Part shown: positions 27,501 to 39,500 of the stretch, in pieces
Layout: each line of letters starts with the position of its first letter
Position numbering within the stretch: position 1 is the first letter of the stretch
Assembly: GCF_024713975.1 (NCBI RefSeq)
Contig: NC_091104.1
Span: 15,519,580-15,583,579, forward strand
Origin: Paralichthys olivaceus
Taxonomy: Eukaryota; Chordata; Actinopteri; Pleuronectiformes; Paralichthyidae
Length of the DNA: 64,000 nt
Direction: 5' to 3'
Made by a program: the position numbers and the translations under genes
The notes under the pieces: model-generated
Seen by the model: only the letters and a program-made list of their open reading frames with translations
Databases searched by the model: none
Told to the model about the DNA's origin: nothing

Positions 27501-30500
27501 CAACAAACAAGGAGTCACTGGTGTTTCAGACATGAAGCTCATAGCTGAGTGTACAAATTATGCATCATCAAGTACCACAGTCATTAAGTATCTGCATATG
27601 TTTGTGTAGTGTTATGCATCAATTCATCATTGCTGAATCAATATTGCTGAGTGAACCTCGTAATGAAAGGTCAGGAACTGTGACTGAAATCAATCTGATT
27701 CTTGTCATTTTGTGTAAATAGTAAAATCACGTGAGAGCTTAGCTTAGCTGATCAATATTGCAGCTGATAGAATCCATGTAAACCTCCATAACAGTTATAG
27801 GTGTGCTCTGTTAATATGTACTGTTATTATTCATTCTCCAGAACTCCTCCTGGTCACATGAACACACAACATAACTATTGACTGGAGGTGGAAGCACCTG
27901 GGTTTCCTCTTGGAACAATGGCGACCTCCTGGTCACCTCATCACCAGGGCCAACATGCTATAACTGGCATCCACCGGTTATTTTGTCACATTGCTCGACT
28001 CTCTTTGTCCTTTTCATTGTATTTATGGTACCTCCTGTGCATATTAACCACATACTAAATACAGTATAGTGGATGTGTCCACAGCTGTGAGTATCATCCC
28101 TCAGTTTCTTTGTGCTCCAGTTTCAAAGGGCTTTGGAAATCACTAGAGTACCTGTTGCCTCCTGCCCATTTCATAACGCTCCCCACCTCGTAACAAAACC
28201 GCTGGAATGCTGTACACACAGTACCTCACCTCCACTGCCATGGTTGTGACTGCGTGTATGAAAATGCAAGTGAAATCTTGCATCAACACAACCACCTGTC
28301 ATTAGTCAGTGTTTCCAAGAAGATACAATGCAGGAGCTGGAGTTGGGGTCAGCTGCACAGCCCAGAATTCAGCTCAGAAAGGAAAGAATCCTGCAATATT
28401 AAGGAAATCAGTGGAGGATAAGAATTGTAAGCCTCTTTGGTATGAGATTATGAAATTCTTTTTTCGGTGTCTCCTGTAAAATACAACATTTTCCTCAGAT
28501 GAAACCAGATATGGGAAAAACTTTTTGTTTGAAAAGATTTTGTCGGACAGAGGATGAAGAAGAAAAAGAGGAAGATGGTGAGCCTCAGCGACGGCTCTCG
28601 TGTTTGTGAGGACATGACGTTACACAGGTGTTTCCTTTACATCATCTCCAGTAGCAAAACAAGACTTAAGTCTGACCATCTGTATCTCACACATGTTTTT
28701 GTGTTCATGGAGCAGGGTTTTTTTCACATCTTGCCATGTGTACACCACATTTCCGTTACAGTGGAGCTTCATAGGCAGAGAGCTTATATTTAACGTCAAC
28801 AGAAAACATCAGGTGTCAGCTCAGCTTCCAGCAATCAAACATTTAAAAGTCAAGTTCCTCCCTCCCTTTGCGTCTCGGCCTCTCTTCTACACTTGATGTT
28901 CTTTCTCTCCGATGTGTGCCTGTGAAGCAGAGTGACCGACTGATAGGGCTTTTATTTGCATCGCTGTGGTATTTCTCTCTAGTTGTAATGTCCCGGCCCA
29001 GGGGACAGTCTCAATCGCAATCAGGAAATATGGATTTCTCCTTCCTCCCGCGAAGGAGGAGGAGGGGTGTCGCTCGGGGCAGCCGTCTGCTCAGCAAGCT
29101 TTAATCTCACATCTGGATGTAATTTAGTGTGGTTTACACAGGGAGAACAGCGTTTACTGTAATAGAGACCACAATTACCACCGGTCAGCCTTATCTCAAG
29201 ACCTGTGTCGTGTGTGTGCGTGTATGTTTGTGGATGGGGTTTTATGGTTTATACAGTGGTTGTGTGTGTTTGTATGTGTGTCTTTGGGGGGACATTTGTG
29301 CATGCATTAATGGACTTATACTGAGGAAATGGTGTTTATCTAAATCAACATTTATTTGGACCTTTAAAAAAAACAAGTAAAAGAGATCAAGTGACAAGGG
29401 AGATGCCCTTGTCACTTGATCTCTTTTACTTGTTTTTTTTACTACTCCAAGAAAACCTGATAGTTGGTAACCAAACCCAATGGCAAAGACAAAATAGTTA
29501 AACCAAAGGATATATTTATATTTATTAGAGGAATAGGTTTTCATTTACATTAAAGGAAATGCGTTTTTAATTTACTTTCTTGCTGAGAGGCAGATGAGAA
29601 GATCGATACCATTTTTATTTCTGTGTATTGAATAAGCGACGGTCAGGAGACGCTCAGCATATGTTGGCAGAAAGACCGGGATTGAGGGTGGTGATGGTGG
29701 GAGTCACCCTGTAATCTGTCCAGAAATCTTCACAAAATATGTACGACTGTTCAGCTGCTTTCAGACATGCACTTAATTCCAGAGATCCTCCGGAGCTCCC
29801 CCGAAAAAAAGAAAACAAATATCTGCGGGTGAAAAGGTGGTGCCATGCGTGTAGAAAACACCTAGGAAGATGCTGCCCCACCCCTCGAACGCGTCTGAGC
29901 AGAGAATCTCCCTCTGTGTTGTGCATGTAAGAAAGGCAAACTGCAGAGAAAGTCTGGACCCAGTTCTCCAGAGATCCACAGCAGGTCATGTCTGAAAACT
30001 GCTTGAGTAAAGTTGGATGACGCATCTCCACTATATATCGTTATCCAACATATCCCAGACACCAACGCTGCCATCTTTCACATTTGGGGCCAGAGTCTGC
30101 AAAGGGTCCTGTCGATGGGAGCACTCGACCAATAACGACTCAGTCTCAGCTGTCAGTTATGACAATACACCCTGTTATTATAGCATTTGAACTTGGAGAG
30201 CACATACCTCTGCCAAGGATACATACAAGTGAAAAAAAAATTGATCAGCTTGTTTATCCAGATCCCTCAAATGTATTGGGTTCTTACTTGGCTCATGCTC
30301 CTTCCCGCCACAATATTTTTTTCATATAAAATGGTTCACTAGTTTTTATGTAATTCTGCTAAATAAACAAACGCCAATGAAAACACACCCATGGACTATA
30401 AAGATTCTCCACTTCCTCCCGCTGTCAGGAAATGTGGAACCAGTGTCGGCACAGTAGTGATCGGGGGATGGAGCCCCAGTGAGGTCTCAGCTGTCAATCA

Positions 30501-33500
30501 TATTTCACCACATCAAATAAGTAATTAAAAACTTACCAGAAACATAAACACTTCATGTCCCTTGTCCCACCCACTAACATGGAGGAGGCAGGATTGGCCT
30601 ATATGTCAGCCAGACCACAAGATGGAATTCAGGCTGATTGGCTTCACTTATGGGAGCTTTACTGTCATTCATCGTCATATTAAGATTATGGTAAAAAAAA
30701 AAAAAAAACTATATCTGGTTTTACAACAGTTAAGGTGACTAATTATTTCTCATCCAGGGCCCAGTCATTCTGCTTAACCTGCCACGACAGCGCACTACAT
30801 AATCACCACTCTTGATTTCAAAGGCTCCATTGACCCAGATTACTTGAGAAATTGTTGTGTCACCTCAACCACATGCTCTGTTGCAATTTGTTGCTGTTTT
30901 GGCCGCGCTCTTGTGATCACAAGCTCTGACCTGACCACCCGAGAGACCCAGCTGGATACTGTCAGACCTGTAATGGCATGGCTGTCAATGCGTGTTGCAC
31001 CCGCCTCGTGTATACAAAACAGAACTGGCTTTCTTTTGTAGCTGCGGAGAATAGATACAGTGACCTGCAGACCCCCGTGAGAGGCCTGAGAATTAATGTC
31101 GCGGTCATGGTGTTGATGATGCGGAACCTGGCTTTCCATGAAGAATGGATGAGAGGATCAGAGAGGCAGGAGGGGTGGCTCCGTTTCTCACTTCTCGAGC
31201 TGCCTCTGTGTTTGTATTCAGCCTCTCTGCTTTAGTGCGCTCTGTCCTGTGTGGTCTTGAGTTCTGAGTCAAGCTTTAGTCAGATCAAAACCAGGGCAGC
31301 ATCTGGCCTACACGCGGCCTCGATCTTAAAACTCAGTCGAGAGCCACAAGCTACCTCCAGGCACTGTTTACCCACACTGTTACCCTCACTGGTTAATTTT
31401 GAACTGTTTTGGGAATCTTTGTAAATAATGGCATTTTGCCCAGGAGCTGGGATCGTTATTTGTCGAGGGGTTTTTCCAAAACTCAGCTGCTCCACTTTTG
31501 CTCCTGAACACTGACATATTTACTAAATTTTGTTAGTTTCCTCTTACTTGTGAGTTTGCAGGAAGTGTTTTGCTTCATATTGCAGAGGATTGATGTGTTA
31601 AGTTGACTAAATACACTACAGCCGTGGATGTCGCAGTCGCACTAGAAATACGATGCGTGTATTGATTCTATTGATAACTTCATGTTTATGGATTTGAGAA
31701 TCAAATGCAACACTACCCGCATCTTTGATCTCCAGCTGCAAGAAGCTACTGAACCACATCAAACATGGCAAAGTTTTTGTACAATGGTTTTTAGCCAAAG
31801 TGCCCTGTAAACTGATGTGTGGAAATATATGACATCAATGAAAACTCAAACACATGTGACCCACTTATATCTGATTTGAACTGTGTAAATTAAACATTCT
31901 GGCCCTGTTGACGAAATGAGGCGTGACCCAGCATGCTAGTCATCATTACCTCCGCCAAGGAGGTATTATTTTTTTACCCCTGTCCGTTTCTTTCTTGGTT
32001 GGTTTGTTTGTGAGCAAAATTACACAAAACAACTGAACGGATTACAACAAAACTTGGCGGAAGGATGAGGTATTAGTCGGGGGATTAACCATTATATCTT
32101 GGTGATCCTACTCAGTGGGCAGATCTGGATTCTTTCACTTTCTTTAATATTGTGAGATATGGCGTTTTTCAAATTTTCCTTTTTTTCTCAGGGAATGATT
32201 CATGGATTGTGATGGGAAAAAAAACTTGATGTTACTGTTGGACCCTGGAGGTGTACATTCTCTTGAGTGCCCTTCCAGTTTGTTATATGAAGTCACATCA
32301 CCAACCTATGAATGAAATGTATTATTCAATAATGGAGCATATTTTGAAATCAGAGGTTTCTGTTCTTCATATTTCATCTCACTTGGAGACAAGACATGCT
32401 TTGCCTTTGCTGTTATTGTATTACAGTCCTAAAGAGAAGAGAAACATGATGAATGAATCTAGTTTCACATCATTTTCCAGTCCAGTCGTCCAGGAGAAGG
32501 AGTCCTATCTATTTAGGCTGAACTCACAAAGAAACCTCTCTGCATTTGATTTGCAGTGCTTTACACTGTGGGATATGCAGACTGGCTGGTATCCAGATCT
32601 TTTTGGCAACTGACCATAGTACCTGCTGTTAAATTGACCCCCCCCCCCCCCAACCACCCCACCACACACACAAATACACTGCCCCTGCTTGACTCTCAAA
32701 GTTGAAAAACCTTTTATGACCATTACGCTGGGTCCCCATCATGTTTTATTTTTGCTCCCTGCGCACACTGCCCCTCCTCTGACAGATGGAGTTAAGCAAG
32801 GAGGTTAAAGATGACGCAGTTCAGCTGTGTGGGAGTGGAGAGTAATAAGGCCTGGGGCCTCTGTGGCCTGACAGCAGGAGCCCAGGGACACAACAGGTCC
32901 TCTGATCTGACCCAGAGAATGGAGCAAACTCTCAGCCGGCAGCACACAAACATTCAGAAACATAGAGGACTATAGTTCTAAAAGCTTCTTTCCAGTCAAG
33001 CGTTGAGGATCCTCGATGCCAGCGTTCCTTGCTGTGCTTTTAGTCTGATCTCTCCTGCTCCAACAAACTTCCCCTCGCCCATCAGTGGCAGCACAGATAC
33101 ACAGGTCTCTGAGAACCAGCTGTCCTGAGAAGAAAACAACTTGTTCAACTATGGGACAGTGACCAAAGATGCCTGAGGGACCATGACGCTCACTTCATAT
33201 CCAACATGTTAATTATCCAGTGAGACTTTTACACAGGAATCTTCTGATTCAACTGTGCTGAAAAGACGAGTAATCTTTCTAAATGATTAAGTTAGATGAA
33301 AACGATCAAGTGCCAGTTACAGTAAAGCTTTTTTGACATTTTAAATCTGTTTTTAGAGCAGTGAACATTGTTAAGGTGCCATCTTTGGTCTGTGGATTAT
33401 AACATAGACATTTTCTACAGTATTAAAAATATATCCAGAAATCATAACAAAACAGTTTTTGAAAATGAAAGTGAGTTTGTTGCAAGCCTCTGATTTAGCA

Positions 33501-36500
33501 CAATACCAACTTTGACATTGATCAGTGAAGCAGTTATGAGCCTCAAACATGTTAACTATACAGAAGAATTTCACTCATCTATCCCTTCTTTACTCTTTTA
33601 CATCTACACTAACTCATTTACACTTTATAAGCTTCAGTCAGTGTTCTCATCAAATTCGTATCAAGAGTGGATACAAAGTGTTCACAGTGTTACATGATTG
33701 CCACTTTGGTTCGTTTGAGAATTTCTGAAACTGCTGATCTCCGTGGAATTTTTACTCAAAAAACCAAAACACTGAGTGAGCGGCAGCCTTGTGGATGGAA
33801 ACACTTCAACAACTCTGTGCAAGTGTGGTGAGCAGAGAAGCATCTCAGAATCAAACCTTCAGGCAGATGTACTATATCATCAGGTTCCACTCTCATCAGC
33901 CAAGATCAGAAATCTGCAGCTGCAGTGGACACAGGTTCACCAGGACAGGACAGGTGAAGAGTGGAAAAAGTACCCTGGAGTGGTAAATCCATGGACCCAG
34001 CATGCCTTGTGTGCAGAATCATGGGGCTGGTAATGTAATGTCATGAAGCATCCTTTATACCAATCAATCAGCATATGAATACAACGTCCTATCTGTGCAT
34101 TATTGCCGTACGCATCCCTTTATGGCCACAGTTCACCATTTTCTACTATTCACTTTCAGCACAATAACACATCTCGGTTTAAACTGGTTTCATGAACACG
34201 GTGATGAGTTCAGTGACCGTCAGTAACCTCCACAGTCAGCATAACTGAATCCAACACAGAACCTTTGGGATTTGGTGCAAGAAGAGACTCACAACATGAA
34301 TGTGCAGCTGACAGATTTGCAGAAACGCTGGGATGCAGTCATGTCAATGTGGAGCAGAATCCCCAAAGGAATGTTTCCAGCATCTTGTCAAATCCATGCC
34401 ACGAAGAGCTGAGGCTGTTTTTCAGGGTAAAAGAAGATTTTTTCTTTTCGCAGTTGGTGTCACCAAATACAGTTTTGTTTCCCTCCAGAGCTGGATTCTG
34501 GTCTTATTTTGGAGTGTTTCCTAACCCGGCCTGTGAAGTTTAATCTACCATCCTCAGCCAGATATTTCATGTTTGATTGTGCAGGAAATCAAAAACTAAA
34601 ATCTCAGCACAGTGAAGATATTTTTGCTTTTGTGTAATCGTTGCACGGGCTGTTTTTCTTTTGTTGTTGCCCCTTGATGTTTTTAGATAGCATTGGAGCA
34701 TTGGAGTGTAACTTTTGAAATGATGTTGTTTCCAAACCCCAGATTTTGTGCAGCAGACGAAGTATAGAAGTATTTCATTTCCCAAGACTGAATTTATAGT
34801 CAGGTCAGGTGAAGTCAAGTTTGGTTGCATAAGGCTTTTTTCACAGTTATTCTGTTTTGTCTAAATACCCACATTATGAAAACAATAAATAATAATGACA
34901 CATAGTAAGACCCAACTTCCTGTAAAAACTCACCAGAGAATGAAGTGAAACTGATTATTAGACAAGTTTATACACATATTGCATCAAAGTAGTTCTCCCT
35001 TTCCGCAAGGGGATTAATTACCTAGCAGTGAACATTAATCACACAGTGAATACTGTAAGTGCACAGGGAGGAAAGAATGACTACGTGAGGACCTTCATGC
35101 AGCCTCTTATAATCTGGCAGCTTCTTGAGGGCCAGCTTACTCCTCTGTTCTCGACCACGGGAGGTGCCAAGGATGCTTCTTCACCATGTCACGGCTTAAC
35201 CCATGACCATGGTCAGAAACCTCACCCCCCACCTCACCACATTCTCGACAGCAACACAGACCCAGAGCCAAAAAGCCCTTGTGATGTGGAGCAGTCTCAT
35301 GAAACACCCACAGACAAGAAGAGAGAGAGAGAGAGAGAGAGAGAGTGAGAGAGGGAGGGAGGGAGGAAGATCATATGCCCATTAACACTGGAAAAGGATT
35401 TATTTTATCAGCCTGGCATTGCTGCAGAGGATGAAAAAAATAATTATCAATGCCCCCAGAGAGTGGAGGTGACTTTTGACAATAACCCAAAACCAAACTG
35501 TGGCTTTCCCATGCTGCGCATAAAGAATATTCTGCAAGCGGAGCTCATGTCCTGCGGTGCTGTTGTAAAAACCAACACAGTTCAGTGAACGCCACCCTAT
35601 AGAACAACTGTCAGTGGAACAGCTGCACGTTTTGGCCGGAGGAGCAGCCGCTTTGTGGAGAAGAAGGGAGGCGCCTCATCAGTTCCCCAAAACTCAGGGA
35701 GGACTGAGCCTAAGTGGCTGACTGGAAGCTGTTGTGTATCTACTGACATGAAGTCTTTCACGCGGCACTGTGCTCACGCTGCAGTGAAGACAGATCACTC
35801 CCAAAGAGCCAGACCTGCATGACACATATCTCACTGACAGTTTTACAGGAACCTCTGAAATGTTTTGTGTGAGTGTGAGTGCATCATCCTCATCAAAGCA
35901 GGACGTTCCTCTTTAATCACATTGTTTGAAGGGGGTGGGAGGGGTGGGGGGATGGCTGCTGAGTGTAGTACAGTGCTGACAGATGCTATCCTCACCCTAA
36001 ATTTGGTTCATAACAGGAAATGGATGCAGTGCAGCAATGAAAGAAGCAACAGTTCCAACTTCCATCATCTGGAAGTCCTTCTCAGTCTGCTGTCGATTAT
36101 CTAACATGTTTGGGGCCCCAGCGTTTCACATAGACAGTGTTGAAGTATGAATGTCAGAAACACTGACATGCAACACCAGTGATGAGGAAGACAATGAGGA
36201 AGCAGGTGGTCTCTCGTCCCGTCCTGCAGCATCTGCCGGAGGGCATTTTATTAGAATGCAGATTTTTCCCTTCCTGAGGCGGGAGTCAGCGAGAGGTTTT
36301 GTGTTTTCCCAGGCGAATGAGAAATGCACTCTTGTTTATTGTGGGCGGATGGGAAAAAACCAAGACAGAAGAGGAAACCATCAATGGGAAAATAAATACA
36401 GAGAGAGAGCTGAATCTTACACCACAGGAAACAGGTTTTGAACCTAAACACTTGGGCACACAGACAAAATGTGATGTATATGACAGACGGAAACTGCTTC

Positions 36501-39500
36501 TCATCAGAAAGACTTTTCCACCACAGGGTGAAACAAAAAGTTCTCGTCGTCCTCTTTATTTTTACTGTAGTTCCAGCAATCACCACTAGAGGTGGTATGT
36601 GTATTTTAAATTGAGGCTGAGGTTTAAAAAGTGTGAGTTAGGGGAAAAGAGTTTAAATTGTGAGCATCTCTTGCATTTATTTGTATGTTTTCCATTAGAA
36701 CTGGACGATAAGGCCACAAATTGTATCACAATAAAAAAATGTACCTGTCGAAATCGATAATTATCACGATAAATATCACATTGTTATTATTCTTTAAGTT
36801 TAATGTTTTGCTCCCGAGTGAAGGTTGTGGTTTTAAACTTTTCTGTGTGAGAAGAGAATGATACATTCTTAAAATCATTTTAAAAACTTGTGGAAGATCA
36901 GTGATTACACAATGTACGAGCATTATATTGATATATTTGGTAAATTGCTATTGATGACGATTATATAATGACAATAACTTGTCGCTATTATGTCTGTTTT
37001 AGTCTCCATTCAATTTAGATGCTGACCTCTATAACACAAATGAATAATCAATAACTTTATTCTCACTTGTTTGTGTGTTTTGCAGAGTCTACCTTTGGTG
37101 AGCATAAACCGTACAACTGAAGGTAGGAATTTCTATTTCTGAAATATCATCCAATAAGAGCAAGTGTTGATAAAAGTTACTTTGAGCTATAGTCGCTCCC
37201 ACTGTTTCGTTTTAACTGGGTTTGTTGTAGAAACTGGAGTCTGATGGTTGCCAGTTCGTCACGCACTGATATAGAAATACAATTAACTAAGCTTGTGAAC
37301 CTTGCATTTGATAATGAACTAGCAAGGCATGTCGGGACGAGCAGGGATTACTCAATCGCTCACTTTCTTCCGTAATATCCTCCCACCTCCTTAAATCACA
37401 CACATTCTTTAATGCTGCTAAAAGAGAAGTAAATTTAGTGTTAAGGATTTGTAGAACTGGCAGCCAGAGAGGATTAAGAGGAGACGCAGCAGACATACAG
37501 TCAGCTCAAGGAGCAGTGGCTGGCCAGAGAAATGGCCCTTGGCGCTGTACAACATTACGGTTCACGGCCTCGTCTCCCTACCGTAGATGCTTCCCCCAAC
37601 CGTCTCCTCCCAGCCTGTCTGCTTTTATAAACAGATGTTGTGGTGTCAGGCTCCATTCGGTGACCCCGGGGGTCAGTGCAGTCCCAGAGGTGCCTGCGGG
37701 GTAGCTCAGCTCCAGCTCCAGCGGGGCTCTGTTCATGGCCATGTTTTCCAATGTTTGTTTTCTCTTCCTTCTCTGTTTGTTTGGCCGTAGTCGTCTCTGT
37801 TCCTCCCACACAGACTGTGCAACTGGGACACTTTCACACATATACTCCCACAGGAAAGCGTACTGTGCATTATACAAACATTTTCACTTCAGAATGAAAA
37901 CAGGATACACTGATGTAAGGTTTCCCTGCATATTATGGGCATGTCAGCGTTGGATTATTCAGGTAATGACTGATACTGTTTGTAAAATACAGTATCATCA
38001 ACAGCCTAGATTTTTTTAGGGGCAGTCCAAGTTTTTTTCTTCTTTAATCAAGTTTCATAAACACCTTGAAACACAAATTAAAATGTAAACCATGAGAGGG
38101 GCGTTGAATACCTTCGGCTCACACTGTATATACAACCTGGCAACTCTTTTATATTGTAATAATGCCATTTCACACTGATGTCATCCCAACATTTAGGTTC
38201 TTAGGTTGCATATATACGTCAGACGTTTGATTACGCACAACTTAATTTTTGGACATCACTTTATATCTGATCAATATGGTTATCTATATAGAGTTATATT
38301 GGAATGTATGTTTTTCAGACCATATTTTGGTTGACCTTGACATTAACCTTTGACCAATCAAAAACTTAATCATCTGGAAATACTCTTCCAAGCTTTGGTC
38401 AAAATCCATCCATGTGTTTTTGAGTTATTTTGTACACACACACACACACACACACAATACCTTGCTAAAGACAGATAGGTGGCAATATTACTCTTATACA
38501 AACTGAGCACTTATCTTCCCATATTCCACTCAACACATATATCGTCCTACACAAGCTGATTGGGTTGTAAGTCCAAAGTGGGCCACACTCAGCCTCCTGT
38601 TCTCATCCATAGTGATAATGTTTCAAGAGGTGTGGAGTCGCAGCTTCTGCCGGACCATTGAGAAGCTGGTGGAGGTGGTGCAGGAGTATCCGATGGAGGT
38701 GGAGCACATCTACAGTCCCTCCTGCGTGCCGCTGGTGAGGTGTGCAGGTTGTTGCGGGGATGAGAAGCTGGAGTGTCATCCAACCCGCACCACAAACGTC
38801 ACCATGGAGGTAAGAAAATAGCCTGGTTGGATATAACTGCTCTTATTAAATAGTGTGATCCATCACTGAACATGCTGTAACCGCTTCTATCCCTCAGCTG
38901 TTGAAAATCAGGCCATCAGAACCGGGTCAGGAATATGTTCAGATGATGTTCGTGGAGCATCAGACATGTGAATGTAGGTAAGAAAACAAGTTAGTGACAT
39001 GAAATATTTATAAGCATACAAATACCAAACCCCTATACTGTTAACTTACACCAGAAAAGCACTGAGTTACATCAACATGATAAGGAAAAGTTTCTCAGAA
39101 GTGCATCTGCCAATTTGCAATATGTCCATGTCAAAACTTGACAGATAATAGATCCTTACAATATGTGCCTATAGCAACAGATGATAATAATTCAGGTTGA
39201 GCATCGGCAAAAAAACGCTGTCGGGTTTAGAACGCTGACAAATTCAGTAGTGGCCTTAAGCATGAGATGGAATGTGTTTGTTTAATTAGAATTTAAAACC
39301 ACAACCATTTATTTTTCACAAAAACTGCTTTTGTTGCCAGGACCTCAGTCGCTGGGTTCACCACCCACCACACCCTCCTCCATGTGGCCTGTGTGTGCTA
39401 CAAGCATTTAACACTTCATGAGAAAATATTTTCTCGTGAAGAAAATACATGACAAGTGCCACATTTTTGTGAACATAATCAATCTGTTATGTGTCATTTC

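Larger units (their letters stand above)
23797..37085 (+). other. pgf intron 1 (13.3 kb)
   Basis: Donor GTAGGA follows the signal-peptide exon and acceptor TTTTGCAG precedes exon 2. The intron is unusually long next to the other pgf introns (about 90 to 1,500 nt). It is filled with repeats listed separately: the microsatellite-linked repeat at 24.5 kb, a family C copy at 26.5 kb, a perfect palindrome at 29.4 kb, a MITE at 29.8 kb, family A copies at 30.1 and 30.4 kb, a degenerate repeat at 32 kb, a Tc1 relic at 33.7 kb and a further MITE-like repeat at 36.7 kb. No other coding exon is recognisable inside. Confidence 0.8.

Noticed and set aside
37700-37735. Possible tRNA-like box A (GGGGTAGCTCAG)
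   Set aside because: The surrounding sequence cannot fold into a cloverleaf and no matching box B follows at the right distance.
38589-38795. Open frame on the - strand opposite pgf exon 3
   Set aside because: Antisense shadow of the cystine-knot exon.
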